Origin: a bacterium
GTDB taxonomy: Bacteria; Bdellovibrionota_C; UBA2361; RFPC01
Length of the DNA stretch: 64,000 nt
Direction: 5' to 3'
Assembly: GCA_030431715.1 (NCBI GenBank)
Contig: JAUIIO010000011.1
Location: 1-64,000, forward strand
Of the stretch, positions 35,576 through 43,835 are shown piece after piece. Below the pieces are notes generated by a model. That model saw only the letters and a program-made list of their open reading frames with translations. It had not been told where the DNA came from and did no database searches. A program made the translations under genes and the position numbers. Positions within the stretch are counted from its first letter, which is position 1. Each line of letters starts with the position of its first letter.

Positions 35576-36703
35576 ATGACGAATGATAGTACAGAACTGA
35601 CCTTTGTAAGGTGTCCATCATGTAGAAGCCTTGTGCCTGCCGTGTCGACACGTTGTCGAATGTGTGGATCTTCTCTTGGCGGTGGTGCTGATGAAGCAGC
35701 GGAAGCCGATTCTACGGAGCAGTCCCGTGTGCGAAAAAATACCACGAGTACTGAGTCCAGTGCGCCTGTTGTCGATCAGGTACGTCAAGATGTCGAAAGC
35801 GCAAGAGAGGCATTGGATTCTCGTCGTAAGCTTGATGAAGCAGAAGCTCAGCAAGAACCAGAGCTTGAGGACTTTGATGAGGATGCAGATGACGATTCGT
35901 TTGAAGATCCACTTGGTGAATTTATCGAAGAAGTTGATTTTGATGATGAGAGCGATGACGACGATGAATATGATGATCTTCTCGAAGATGATGACGACGA
36001 TGATGAGGATTTTTCACCTCCTACGAGAGAAGAGACTCCTGTAAAGCCGCTTGTACGAGTTGAGTCCGGAGGTGGAAAACGTGCTGGTGGATTATCCTTT
36101 GGCGGAGATAAAGGCTTGAAGCGCAAAGATCAGCCGGCTGAGAAGAAGGATGATTTTGAAGAGAAACAGGCAGCAAAACCTAAAGCGTCTGAACCACATC
36201 CTGTGAACGAACTAAATGGTCATGATCGAGACTCTGATCTTGCAGCAGACAAAGTCGTTGCTCGTGAAAAAGAGGAAAATGATACACCGAAGGAGAAAAA
36301 AGTTCCTGCGCCACAACCTCAGAAGGCCGAGTCACCAGTGAAGCATACCGCGCCTGTTCAGAGCGGTCGGCTGTGCGGATGGCTGGTGAGTTATGCTTCG
36401 GATTCAAATGGAACTGCGATTGAACTACGAGAAGGAAAATTCTTTGTTTCGGGTTCAAAGCTGAAAGAGTCTGATCTGGTGATTGAGGATCAGAGTGTTT
36501 CTACGCCTCATGCGATTCTTTCCCTCGACAGTAAGACCTTCATGATTCAAGATCTCATGAGTGATCAGGGGGTATTTGTGAAAGCAAAAGGGGATTCCTC
36601 CTACAACAAAGAAGAGGAGAAGGTTTCAGTCGCACACGGTGATTGGGTGCGTTTTGGTAACGTGGAATACTTGGTGACCCTTATAGCGAATGTTGGAGAG
36701 TAG
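35576..36703 (+). CDS. Zinc-ribbon/FHA protein with acidic linker
   Basis: An N-terminal zinc ribbon has two CxxC pairs (Cys13/Cys16 and Cys27/Cys30). A long low-complexity linker follows (about 40-255), first extremely Asp/Glu-rich (DDDDDDEDF-type runs) and then Lys/Glu/Pro-rich. A C-terminal FHA domain (about 265-370) completes the protein, with VSTPHAIL and MIQDLMSDQGVFV in the phosphopeptide-binding region; its usual GR is changed to SG. It lies 23 bases after the tail-anchored FHA gene and 53 bases before sctJ, so it is probably part of the T3SS operon, perhaps as a phospho-dependent assembly regulator. Confidence 0.82.
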   Translation: MTNDSTELTFVRCPSCRSLVPAVSTRCRMCGSSLGGGADEAAEADSTEQSRVRKNTTSTESSAPVVDQVRQDVESAREALDSRRKLDEAEAQQEPELEDFDEDADDDSFEDPLGEFIEEVDFDDESDDDDEYDDLLEDDDDDDEDFSPPTREETPVKPLVRVESGGGKRAGGLSFGGDKGLKRKDQPAEKKDDFEEKQAAKPKASEPHPVNELNGHDRDSDLAADKVVAREKEENDTPKEKKVPAPQPQKAESPVKHTAPVQSGRLCGWLVSYASDSNGTAIELREGKFFVSGSKLKESDLVIEDQSVSTPHAILSLDSKTFMIQDLMSDQGVFVKAKGDSSYNKEEEKVSVAHGDWVRFGNVEYLVTLIANVGE

Positions 36704-36755
36704 GTGTGTGTAGGCTCTGTTTTGAACAGCAAAGTCGATACCGCGGAGTGATACT

Positions 36756-37700
36756 ATGAATGGTACTATAGCGATACGTCGTCTCTTGATGGTACTCCTT
36801 GTATCGTTCACGATGCTTTTGACTGGTTGTAACAAGACAGAGCTTGTGCAAGATATCTCTCAAAAGCAAGCCCATGAAATTGTCTCACTCCTCAGCTCCA
36901 GAGGGATATACTCACGCGCGGAAAAGCAAACTGGTGCTGGGAGTAACTATACTGTCACTGTTAAGGAGAGACACTACGCGGCTGCGATTGACCTGATGAA
37001 TGACCACGATCTTCCTGGTAAGCCGAAAGAGAATTTTGCGGATCTTGTAAGGCAGAAAGGGTTGATGCCGAATTCTCGAGACATGGAGCAGTTGCGATTG
37101 GATCATGCCCTTGCGGTACAGCTTGAGGAGGTTATTGCAAGGCTTCCAGAAGTCTTAGAGGTAAAGGCAATTGTCCGCTACCACTTTCGTTTTGGAAATA
37201 TTTCTGAAAAGCCTGGAGCATCAGTGCTCGTGACCGTACGACCTGAAGTAGGGAGGGATGTACAGGACGAAGCCTATTCAAAGGTCCGGGATGAGGTTCG
37301 ACAGATAGTATCTTCTGCTATTCCGGCTTTGCCAAAAGAACATATATATCTCTCCATACAATCTGCTGTCGAGCATGATGGCAGTGATATTATGAATGGA
37401 GAAATTGGCATTCTGAACGAGAATGGAAAGGTTGCTACGTTGCCTCTTACGACCTTTCTCTTCGGGTGGCATGTGTCGGAGGAGGACCACAACGCGCTTT
37501 CACTCTTTCTGGCTCTTTTTCTCATTTTTACTGCCTGTGTTGGTGGTCTTATCGGATATTGGGCCGCCTTTGTGAGGGCTGGTGGGGGCTCCAGTGAAGC
37601 CGCCCGTGACTATGAGCTGCCGGGAATTCGTACCAATGTTCTCAAAATTGGAAATGAATCAGATGGTGGTTTTGATCGTGGAGGTTCTTATGGGGAGTAA
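36756..37700 (+). CDS. sctJ: T3SS inner-membrane ring lipoprotein SctJ (YscJ/HrcJ)
   Basis: SctJ builds the inner-membrane ring of the T3SS basal body. A lipoprotein signal ends LLTGC (Cys25). Ring-building motif 1 follows (EIVSLLSSRGIYSRAEKQ, then VKERHYAAAIDLMNDHDLPGK), and motif 2 (VARLPEVLEVKAIVRYHF-like, LSIQSAVEH). A C-terminal membrane helix (about 250-275) and a short cytosolic tail complete the standard architecture. The lipoprotein type is typical of non-flagellar systems and distinguishes it from flagellar FliF. The 3' end overlaps the next gene by 11 bases. Confidence 0.92.
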   Translation: MNGTIAIRRLLMVLLVSFTMLLTGCNKTELVQDISQKQAHEIVSLLSSRGIYSRAEKQTGAGSNYTVTVKERHYAAAIDLMNDHDLPGKPKENFADLVRQKGLMPNSRDMEQLRLDHALAVQLEEVIARLPEVLEVKAIVRYHFRFGNISEKPGASVLVTVRPEVGRDVQDEAYSKVRDEVRQIVSSAIPALPKEHIYLSIQSAVEHDGSDIMNGEIGILNENGKVATLPLTTFLFGWHVSEEDHNALSLFLALFLIFTACVGGLIGYWAAFVRAGGGSSEAARDYELPGIRTNVLKIGNESDGGFDRGGSYGE

Positions 37701-37920
37701 GTTTAGGAGTTTAACAACATACAATAAAGCACTTACTTCGCTGGGGGTGCTTATTGATGGGTTTGAGGCGCAGAAATATCTTGAGTTAGATGAAACTGAT
37801 GGGGCAGATCTTTCAGGAGCTGCCGAAGAAATAGCTAGGATGAAGCCGGATCTCCGAATGCCTTATCTCGGTACTCAGTTGCGACAGGCGCTTGATCTTC
37901 TTGAGAAGGCCAAGGATTAA
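37690..37920 (+). CDS. Small hypothetical protein between sctJ and sctQ
   Basis: The ATG at 37690 has GGAGG about 6 bases upstream and overlaps the sctJ end. The protein is 76 residues, soluble and mostly helical (SLTTYNKALTSLGVLIDGF; LGTQLRQALDLLEKAKD). I do not recognise a family. By position it could replace one of the small cytosolic-ring genes such as sctK, but similarity cannot be shown. The longer open frame from 37582 lies inside sctJ and is rejected. Confidence 0.7.
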   Translation: MGSKFRSLTTYNKALTSLGVLIDGFEAQKYLELDETDGADLSGAAEEIARMKPDLRMPYLGTQLRQALDLLEKAKD

Positions 37921-37936
37921 AGAAAGAGAGAATTCT

Positions 37937-38977
37937 ATGTCAACCACAGATGGAGCATCATCTTCTTCAGGCGGACCCTCTATAGTCGAGTGGGAACCTC
38001 AGGTTGCGCTCATGGAGTGCTCTGACAATGAAGTGCTGTTTTCCAGAGGATTTTTAAGATGTAAGCCAGAAAAATGGTTTCCAGGACTGAGTGCTCATTG
38101 GACGCCTGTTTCGCATGCGTTTGATGTGGACCTGCTTGTTAAGAATATTACGCCAACCTTTTCACTGCCCAAAGATAATGGTCATTTGTATAGAAGCACT
38201 CTTAACGGGCATCCAGTTACCCTGTTTATGGAGAAGGGGGAGGCAGAAGTTCTCTTTGATACACTTTTACCACGCTCTAGAAGGCAAGCGAAAGAAGTTG
38301 CTATGGACTACTTTGCCCGTAGGTTCGTTGTGAGCCTTGCTCGTTCGTGGAGTGGGAGAGATGAAATTCGTGCCACGTATCACGGCGAAGTCTCATCTGA
38401 AACGATTCGTGATGCGGAAGCTGCTATAGTACTGAAGCTACGTGTGAACTCTATTGATTGTGAAGTTAGTATTCTTATCAGCAAGGAACATATTGAACTT
38501 CTTGATGGTATGTGGAGACGACAAACGAATTCGTTTCAGCCCGTGCAGGGTGACAAGAAAGTGCGAGTGCAGGTAACGGAACTCGCAGTCCCTCGGGATC
38601 TTCTTGCTGATTACACTCAGTCCGGGGCGATCATTGACCTTGAAACTCAAGAAAACAATACTGCTGTGGTACTTAGAGGAACTCAAAAATGGTGTAGGGC
38701 TGAGCTCTACCGTTATAATGAACTTCTTGTGCTCTCTATGCAGGATGATATTGCGGGTGAACGCACCTCGCTGCCCGAGGATACCGTGGCAGTCTCTATA
38801 GAGTTAGGAGAGTTTGATGGCGATCCAGCTACACTGGCGGAGTTCTCGCAGTCTGGCGCCATGATGCAAACCCCACTTCGCTTGTCGTCTAGAGTCCAGA
38901 TGAGGGTTGGAGACGAAATTCAGTGCCGAGGTACGCTAGGTGTCTATCAGGGGCGCTTTGCTGTAACCGTAGACTAA
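37937..38977 (+). CDS. sctQ: T3SS cytosolic ring/sorting platform protein SctQ (YscQ/HrcQ)
   Basis: SctQ, related to flagellar FliM/FliN, forms the cytosolic sorting platform. Two SPOA (surface presentation of antigens) modules are visible at the C-terminus: about residues 205-270 (VQVTELAVPRDLLADYTQSG.. LVLSMQ) and 278-345 (LGEFDGDPATLAEFSQSG.. VGDEIQCRGTLGVYQGRFAV). The first 200 residues are the divergent N-terminal domain. The ATG at 37937 after AGAGAG is chosen over the 37892 start. It lies in the order sctJ-x-sctQ-sctR-sctS-sctT-sctU. Confidence 0.85.
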   Translation: MSTTDGASSSSGGPSIVEWEPQVALMECSDNEVLFSRGFLRCKPEKWFPGLSAHWTPVSHAFDVDLLVKNITPTFSLPKDNGHLYRSTLNGHPVTLFMEKGEAEVLFDTLLPRSRRQAKEVAMDYFARRFVVSLARSWSGRDEIRATYHGEVSSETIRDAEAAIVLKLRVNSIDCEVSILISKEHIELLDGMWRRQTNSFQPVQGDKKVRVQVTELAVPRDLLADYTQSGAIIDLETQENNTAVVLRGTQKWCRAELYRYNELLVLSMQDDIAGERTSLPEDTVAVSIELGEFDGDPATLAEFSQSGAMMQTPLRLSSRVQMRVGDEIQCRGTLGVYQGRFAVTVD

Positions 38978-39034
38978 GCTTTTGTTAAAATTGCTGTCTG
39001 GCCACCACCCAATACTTTCCATACAATACTCCTC

Positions 39035-39634
39035 ATGGATACTATTGGGCCACTCATATCAAATATATTAGTACTCATTGCACTGAGCTGCTTTGTGAAG
39101 ATACTTACAACTATGAGCATCTTTCGCTATGGGCTTGGGCTCCGAGGAATTGGCTTTGGCCTTGTTGTGGTTATTTTTTCTTTTGGGATTTCGTGGCTTG
39201 TCATGGAGCCAGCGATCTCGAAGGCAGGAGGCGTACGCCAGATTGCAAGTGGTGAGACCGTTTCTGATGAGTTGCTAGAGGGCACCTTTAAGCCCTTCGT
39301 ACAAGCTCATATCGATCCCGATGTGAAGGCGCGCCTGCAGCGCTATCGAAAGTCACTTCATGCTGAGCGAGGCGCAGAGCTCGAGGAAGATACTTTTTCT
39401 CTCTTGCTTCCAGCCTTCCTTGTCTCGGAGCTGAAAGATGCTTTCTTTTTAGGTTTCCTCTTTATCGTTCCTTTCTTTATTATCGATCTCCTTGTCGCAA
39501 ATGCCATATTGGTATTAGGGATGACGAATCTTGAAACCTTTGTGGTCGCATTCCCATTAAAATTGTTACTTTTCTTTTCTGTCGATGGTTGGACGCTCAT
39601 CAGTGAACGATTAATTGGCAGTTATTTATTGTAG
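39035..39634 (+). CDS. sctR: T3SS export apparatus protein SctR (YscR/HrcR)
   Basis: SctR forms five subunits of the export gate. N-terminal hydrophobic helices (ILVLIALSCFVKILTTMSIF) match the SctR/FliP start. The diagnostic C-terminal stretch runs SELKDAFFLGFLFIVPFFIIDLLVANAILVLGM, then FPLKLLLFFSVDGW (quoted in sections of the family pattern). A charged periplasmic loop with RYRKSLHAERG separates the halves. Length (199) is slightly short for the family. There is no signal peptide of the kind flagellar FliP has. Confidence 0.93.
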   Translation: MDTIGPLISNILVLIALSCFVKILTTMSIFRYGLGLRGIGFGLVVVIFSFGISWLVMEPAISKAGGVRQIASGETVSDELLEGTFKPFVQAHIDPDVKARLQRYRKSLHAERGAELEEDTFSLLLPAFLVSELKDAFFLGFLFIVPFFIIDLLVANAILVLGMTNLETFVVAFPLKLLLFFSVDGWTLISERLIGSYLL

Positions 39635-39646
39635 GGAGGACAGGTT

Positions 39647-39895
39647 GTGGATCCAGCTTTACATGACATTATAGCACGTATGTTCAGAGTGCTTCTTCTC
39701 GTAGTGGCGCCTACTGTTTTTTTTGTTGCGCTCGCTAGTACTCTTGTTTCCGCCCTTCAGGCTGCCACTACTATTCAGGATTCCAGTTTAAAGTTTGGAG
39801 TGCGTCTTCTTGCATTCGCCCTCGTAATGTATTTTCTTGCCCCACTCTTTGCGAGTCATGTTGTGGCTTTTGCTCAGCATGTATATGGACCATGA
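39647..39895 (+). CDS. sctS: T3SS export apparatus protein SctS (YscS/HrcS)
   Basis: This 82-residue protein has two membrane helices (LLLVVAPTVFFVALASTLVS and VRLLAFALVMYFLAPL) joined by the loop ALQAATTIQDSSLKF, which closely follows the SctS/FliQ pattern (QAxTQIQ). SctS packs around the SctR gate. The GTG start at 39647 follows AGGGAGGA. It overlaps the sctT start by 4 bases. Confidence 0.92.
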   Translation: MDPALHDIIARMFRVLLLVVAPTVFFVALASTLVSALQAATTIQDSSLKFGVRLLAFALVMYFLAPLFASHVVAFAQHVYGP

Positions 39896-40515
39896 CTATG
39901 GAATTGCTCCTTGTCGCTCCAGTACTATTTGCACTCTGCTTGCCGGGAGTTGCTGTTGGCATTCTGGCTCTCTGTTTTGCTTGCTTCCTTGCGGGTGGAG
40001 AGGCTACCACGGTAGCAGCAGTTGTCCTTACTCCTCTGGCTACTGCGATTTTGATAGGCACCTTTCTTGACCGTTATGCATTTGGAGCAGTCATCTCTAC
40101 CTTAGGGGACAAATTGGCACTCTTTGCTCCTATTGGAAGTGTCATCGCGGCGTATTTACTCCTTTGCTCTGATACCTTTGTAGACGCACTCATTGCTAGC
40201 CGACACTCTGGTGTAGCAGGAATAGAGCTTGTGCTGTTGCTTCTCAATGATGTGGTCCTTATCTCAAGTTTTATCTCTTTGGTCCTCATATCAATTTGTC
40301 TACTCGGTGAATTGCCAATTCGCTGGCTCAAGCAGGGTAGCTTGCCTAATATATCACTTCGCCTCTCAAGTCTTCGTCCGCTTCTTCTGTGCTTTGTACT
40401 GAGCGCAACCTTGCACCTCATAAATGCTGTAATCGAAGATGAGGTATTTCGTGGGCTTCGTGGCATGGGAGTATCTCCTGCTCTTCAGGGGGGACAAGGA
40501 GGGATCGGTGGATAA
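39892..40515 (+). CDS. sctT: T3SS export apparatus protein SctT (YscT/HrcT), short form
   Basis: SctT/FliR is one subunit of the export gate. The protein is almost entirely hydrophobic, with about six membrane segments, and LNDVVLISSFISLVLIS plus the start of the order S-T-U support the identification. At 207 residues it is 40-60 shorter than usual SctT. Pairwise similarity is weaker than for SctR and SctS, so the assignment leans on context. Its end overlaps the GTG of sctU by 8 bases. Confidence 0.82.
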   Translation: MTMELLLVAPVLFALCLPGVAVGILALCFACFLAGGEATTVAAVVLTPLATAILIGTFLDRYAFGAVISTLGDKLALFAPIGSVIAAYLLLCSDTFVDALIASRHSGVAGIELVLLLLNDVVLISSFISLVLISICLLGELPIRWLKQGSLPNISLRLSSLRPLLLCFVLSATLHLINAVIEDEVFRGLRGMGVSPALQGGQGGIGG

Positions 40516-41167
40516 GACCGAGTCGCCAACACCACAGAGGTTGCGAGATCTTCGAGAAGAAGGGATTACAGCTTTTAGTCGGCCTTCACAGTACGCAATA
40601 GCGACAGGTGTAGTGGTTGTTTATTTCTACCTTAACCGAGCTGGGCTGAGTCGCCTTTTCACTGATCTTATCGCGCTCCCTGCGCAGAGCTCTCGGAGTC
40701 ATGTGCTTGAGCAACTTGGTCTGATCGCTCAGCAGGGTCTTGAGCTCCTACTCTTCGTTTTGGTGACTCAGGTGATCATGCAATCTCTGTGGGGACTTCT
40801 CCAAACGAGAGCTCTCATTCAACCGTCGCTTCTGAGTATTGATTTTGGGCGATTGGGCAACCATTTTGGAATATCCCTTGGGGAGATCTTTTCCAGAATG
40901 GTGAAGAATGCTCTTTGCTTCGTCTTATTCTTTGTTCTGTTGATACTTCTATTGATAATGGCTCTTTGGAGCATACCAACCCTAATGAGTTACTCGCCTG
41001 AAGAGGCAAGGGGCATCTTTGAAGGTGGTCTGAGTACCATTCTGATCGGCTGGGCTCTTCTTGCCTGTGCCTTGGCAGTTGTCACATTGATGGTTGAAAA
41101 GGTCCTCTTTTTGCGTCGTCATAGGATGTCCAGACGTGAGATAGAAGAGGAGGGAGGGGAGGAGTGA
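40508..41167 (+). CDS. sctU: T3SS switch protein SctU (YscU/HrcU) lacking the NPTH domain
   Basis: The N-terminus DKTESPTPQRLRDLREEG is the SctU/FlhB hallmark, followed by four membrane segments and the short linker helix (FLRRHRMSRREIEEE), which aligns with the usual MSKxEVKxE. The protein then stops at about 219 residues. The cytosolic autocleaving domain with the NPTH motif (another ~130 residues, normally required for substrate switching) is absent, and no NPTH is found in any frame downstream. The GTG at 40508 has a perfect AAGGAGG upstream and is preferred to the 40439 start inside sctT. Confidence 0.87.
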   Translation: MDKTESPTPQRLRDLREEGITAFSRPSQYAIATGVVVVYFYLNRAGLSRLFTDLIALPAQSSRSHVLEQLGLIAQQGLELLLFVLVTQVIMQSLWGLLQTRALIQPSLLSIDFGRLGNHFGISLGEIFSRMVKNALCFVLFFVLLILLLIMALWSIPTLMSYSPEEARGIFEGGLSTILIGWALLACALAVVTLMVEKVLFLRRHRMSRREIEEEGGEE

Positions 41168-41224
41168 TAAATTTCCTCCAAGTGGTCTATTTTGGCATTC
41201 AGAGAAGTCTGTTACCTTAGAGTC

Positions 41225-41476
41225 ATGAGTAACGATTATCTTCAAGACCCCGACGCTTTTTCTTCCATGCCTCTTCTTGCTCTTTTACCAACACAGCGAA
41301 AGCCGGGAGATCTGCGTGCGCTTGGTGCCACGCTTCACGCAAGATTCGAATCTGTGCAGGCTCGCAAGGATCAGTTAGAGAATGAAGGGGGCGAGTCTGA
41401 ACGAAAACGGGTCGCAGCCGCTGAGTATTCGATGCTTAGCCAAGCCCTTGATTGGTTAGCGCGCACAGGGCAGTAG
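41225..41476 (+). CDS. Small T3SS-locus hypothetical protein
   Basis: An ATG at 41225 gives an 83-residue soluble protein. It has a Pro-containing N-terminus (DPDAFSSMPLLALLP) and a long charged helix (ARFESVQARKDQLENEGGESERKRVAAAEYSML). The in-frame start at 41192 adds 11 residues with no benefit. The gene follows sctU by 57 bases and precedes the TPR gene by 9, so it is in the operon. The shape resembles small T3SS chaperones or needle-complex partners, but no family is recognised. Confidence 0.6.
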   Translation: MSNDYLQDPDAFSSMPLLALLPTQRKPGDLRALGATLHARFESVQARKDQLENEGGESERKRVAAAEYSMLSQALDWLARTGQ

Positions 41477-41485
41477 GAAGCAGCT

Positions 41486-41926
41486 ATGGTCATGAACTCT
41501 GAAGATCAGGTTTCGCTATTACAGAAGGAATATTCTGAGGAGGAGATCGCTCTCCTTTACGAGCTTGCTAGATTTTATCTTGAAAATGGACAGCTCAAAA
41601 GTGCTGAATCGATCCTTGAGGGGCTCGTAGCTGTAGCACCCGATTTTGCTCAAGCATGGCTTGCGCGATCGTACCTTCACATCTTATCCGGTGATTTTGA
41701 TGCTGCGATTTTCTGCTCACGACAGGCACTCAGGATTCAACCAGATTTCGCCGAGGCGAATCTTTACCTAGCTACGTGCTTTTTACGAATCGAAGACTTT
41801 CACTCAGCAGGGACTCATCTTGGTGAAGTCGCTGAGCTCATTGAGTCTGGTAGAGCAATGAACAAAGACCTTCAGCGAATGTATCGAATGCAGTTGGCGA
41901 GATTTCAAGGACGTGTTGGACGCTAG
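41486..41926 (+). CDS. TPR protein resembling class II T3SS chaperones (SycD/LcrH-like)
   Basis: Of its 146 residues about 110 form three tetratricopeptide repeats (ALLYELARFYLENGQLKSAE; AQAWLARSYLHILSGDFDAA; AEANLYLATCFLRIEDFHSA) and a terminal helix. A small cytosolic three-TPR protein at the end of a T3SS operon is what SycD/LcrH translocator chaperones look like. No translocator gene lies next to it, so a role as chaperone is inferred from size, repeats and place. It ends the plus-strand operon; a repeat element follows. Confidence 0.78.
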   Translation: MVMNSEDQVSLLQKEYSEEEIALLYELARFYLENGQLKSAESILEGLVAVAPDFAQAWLARSYLHILSGDFDAAIFCSRQALRIQPDFAEANLYLATCFLRIEDFHSAGTHLGEVAELIESGRAMNKDLQRMYRMQLARFQGRVGR

Positions 41927-41940
41927 GGGACATGGAGTCC

Positions 41941-42135
41941 CTTACTCCTCATCTTAATCTTTATCCTCGTCCTTCTCCTCCTCTTGCACTTGCACCGGTG
42001 GGACCTCAAGCTTCATGTTTCCTTATGTGCATGATTGTATCGACGAATTACAGAAATATAGATATTTTAGAGCGTTCGCTCGCTTTGGTGCAGGTGCAGG
42101 TGCAGGAATAGGATGAAGATTAGGAGGAAGAGTAG
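41941..42135. repeat. Gene-less inverted-repeat element (TGCACTTGCACC/GGTGCAGGTGCA family)
   Basis: Left arm CTTACTCCTCATCTTAATCT.. ..TCCTCCTCTTGCACTTGCACC (41941-41996) and right arm GGTGCAGGTGCAGGTGCAGG.. ..GATTAGGAGGAAGAGTAG (42088-42135) are imperfect reverse complements. The roughly 90-base core has no gene. The arms match those around the four-helix-bundle gene at 4899-5261. It lies between the convergent TPR gene and the 114-residue gene, where it may also terminate transcription. Confidence 0.75.
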
Positions 42136-42161
42136 TCTCTGTATGGTGGGAATACTACGTG

Positions 42162-42506
42162 CTATTGTTTCCCGTCATCGGGCTCATCAATAAGGCCAGT
42201 ATCAATAGCCATTTTGACAGCTTGTTCAATGACTTCCTGTTTTTCTTTTGGGATTCCGCTGTTCTTGAAGAATTGTTTTGCTTCATCCTCTACCATTTTG
42301 AGGATCTGCTCACGCTCAGCGAGAGACATTTGCCCGGTGCTTTTACCGTTACCAATGCCAAGTGCTTTTCCAACTTTAGAAATGCCTGCAGCTTTTTCTA
42401 CGGAGCTCAGGTTTTCTACACCGCCAGTTTCTTGTATCTGCCCAGTTTTTTTTGAGCCTTTTACACCAGAAATAGATCCTTTCTTTCCTTTCTTGTCATC
42501 AACCAT
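42162..42506 (-). CDS. Small basic hypothetical protein near the T3SS
   Basis: A 114-residue soluble protein with a Lys/Gly/Ser-rich flexible N-terminus (DDKKGKKGSISGVKGSKK) and a helical C-terminal half (LAEREQILKMVEDEAKQFF; QEVIEQAVKMAIDTGLIDE). Its start overlaps the end of the sigma-like gene by 8 bases, so the two are co-translated. I do not recognise a family. A flexible N-terminus at a T3SS locus is compatible with a secreted substrate, but this is speculative. Confidence 0.7.
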   Translation of the reverse strand: MVDDKKGKKGSISGVKGSKKTGQIQETGGVENLSSVEKAAGISKVGKALGIGNGKSTGQMSLAEREQILKMVEDEAKQFFKNSGIPKEKQEVIEQAVKMAIDTGLIDEPDDGKQ

Positions 42507-43302
42507 CGCTTTTCTTTATCTCCTTATACATTTTAGAGAAGGGAGGTTCTGTGCCATCCCTCTTAAGTTGTAAGGCTGTTTGTTTAAGACCTGGGCGCAC
42601 GCGAAGTGCCTGAGAGATGCTTCCCTTCATGAGTGCTTTTTGGACATGCTCAAGGATTGCCTTATGTTCTCGGATAACATTGAGTTCGTCTATTTCCCAA
42701 TCAGAGGCAACGCTCCTCATTGATTCTTCTTCCCAATAGATTCGCCAGAGAATAACCTGATGAATAGTCTCAAGTTTGGCCATGACGTGAAGTGCTTTCT
42801 TGTAGTCGAGCGCGGCGTCAGGATCTGTTGATGCGAGATCTTGCCTTGTGGCGATTAAGGTAGCTCCAACGAGGAGTTGTCTGATGCTTACTCGGACAGA
42901 TTCCCCGTCAGATCCAGATTCGTCCTGAGAGACACTTAGGTTTCCACTCCGAAGACCAGGGAAGATATCAAACAACTCGGCAGATATGGCACGAGCAAGA
43001 CGTTCATTCTTTTGATTCGAATTTTTCTTCTCCCAACCTTTCGACTTTCTTGCGGCTTCTGTAGCTGCTTCGTGTACTCTTCTTCTTGCATATCCTTTGA
43101 ATGGAACACCACGGTCGGGCGTATATCTTCTGGAGCAGAAGATCAGCGCTTCCATTGCTGCACCATCTAGCCCATCTTGTTGCCAATCAAGATTCCAACC
43201 ACGAGCTACGGATCGAGCAATGCTCTCAGCCCAGCCGGTGTGTTTGAGGACAAGTTCATTTGCCTCTTCGATACTCAGTGTTTCAGTTGCTTCCTGCTCC
43301 AT
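42499..43302 (-). CDS. Sigma-70-family-like transcription factor (degenerate)
   Basis: The N-terminal half resembles sigma region 2: ESIARSVARGWNLDWQQDG (helix before the core), then EALIFCSRRYTPDRGVPFKGYARRRV, where the usual RFDPxRGxxFxTYAxxRI pattern is evident. The C-terminal third has a region-4-like stretch (LETIHQVILWRIYWEEESMRSVASDWEID) in which the helix-turn-helix is weak. It is divergent from a second, better-preserved sigma gene across 274 bases. It could be a T3SS-specific sigma factor or a decoy relative; the first is more likely by context. Confidence 0.7.
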   Translation of the reverse strand: MEQEATETLSIEEANELVLKHTGWAESIARSVARGWNLDWQQDGLDGAAMEALIFCSRRYTPDRGVPFKGYARRRVHEAATEAARKSKGWEKKNSNQKNERLARAISAELFDIFPGLRSGNLSVSQDESGSDGESVRVSIRQLLVGATLIATRQDLASTDPDAALDYKKALHVMAKLETIHQVILWRIYWEEESMRSVASDWEIDELNVIREHKAILEHVQKALMKGSISQALRVRPGLKQTALQLKRDGTEPPFSKMYKEIKKSDG

Positions 43303-43576
43303 ACCTGTGATGCATCGGCAGATGGTTCACATTTATTAAATACTCTTGACCATCTGAGTGTCTGGAATTTAAGCACACCGCCTGTTTCGTGCCCAGACTT
43401 ATTCTCCGCCAACACTTTATCGCCCCCTGAGGACCGTAAGAAGTGGCGGCAAATAAAATAAGATAGTGATATCAAGGGTTTGGGGGAGCGGCAATTTAGT
43501 AAAAAAAACTAGAAGCGGAATACGGCTGACCTCTGATGTGTGTATGCAGAGTAAATGATGGAGGAATGCCTGAATA
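43303..43576. other. Spacer between the two divergent sigma-type operons
   Basis: No gene is seen. AT-rich stretches lie at about 43454-43475 and 43495-43512 and could hold promoters for the plus-strand operon, but I cannot match a clear -35/-10 pair or a FliA-type motif. Confidence 0.4.
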
Positions 43577-43810
43577 ATGTCAGATGCTACTAACTACATG
43601 GCACGTGATGCACGTGCGCTCGAAATCAGCATTCGAGAAAAGGTATTTCCACACATTTCACGGTTGCTCGAACTCTCAGAGGGGATTCGAGATTCGCAGA
43701 CGCGCTTGCTTATGCAATCGACCTGTCTCGATATCGTTTCCGAACTTGAAGAGTTCTCAAGGACAACCACTGCCACAGAAAAAAAACAGGGGAAACATTT
43801 AGGGCAATAG
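43577..43810 (+). CDS. Small helical hypothetical protein upstream of the sigma gene
   Basis: This 77-residue soluble protein is largely helical (LEISIREKVFPHISRLLELSEG; QTRLLMQSTCLDIVSELEEF) with a Lys/Thr tail. It starts with ATG at 43577 and lies 25 bases before the sigma-factor gene on the same strand. A small partner encoded just ahead of a sigma factor could be an anti-sigma factor or T3SS chaperone. No family is recognised, so the role stays open. Confidence 0.65.
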   Translation: MSDATNYMARDARALEISIREKVFPHISRLLELSEGIRDSQTRLLMQSTCLDIVSELEEFSRTTTATEKKQGKHLGQ

Positions 43811-43835
43811 AAACGAGGGGGTACTCAGGTAGGTT

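Noticed and set aside
35848-36126. Serine-rich minus-strand frame
   Set aside because: A mirror of the Asp/Glu-rich linker codons of the zinc-ribbon FHA gene.
41168-41224. Possible missing C-terminus of SctU through a frameshift
   Set aside because: I looked for NPTH or its reading frame after the stop and found none. The next gene is unrelated.
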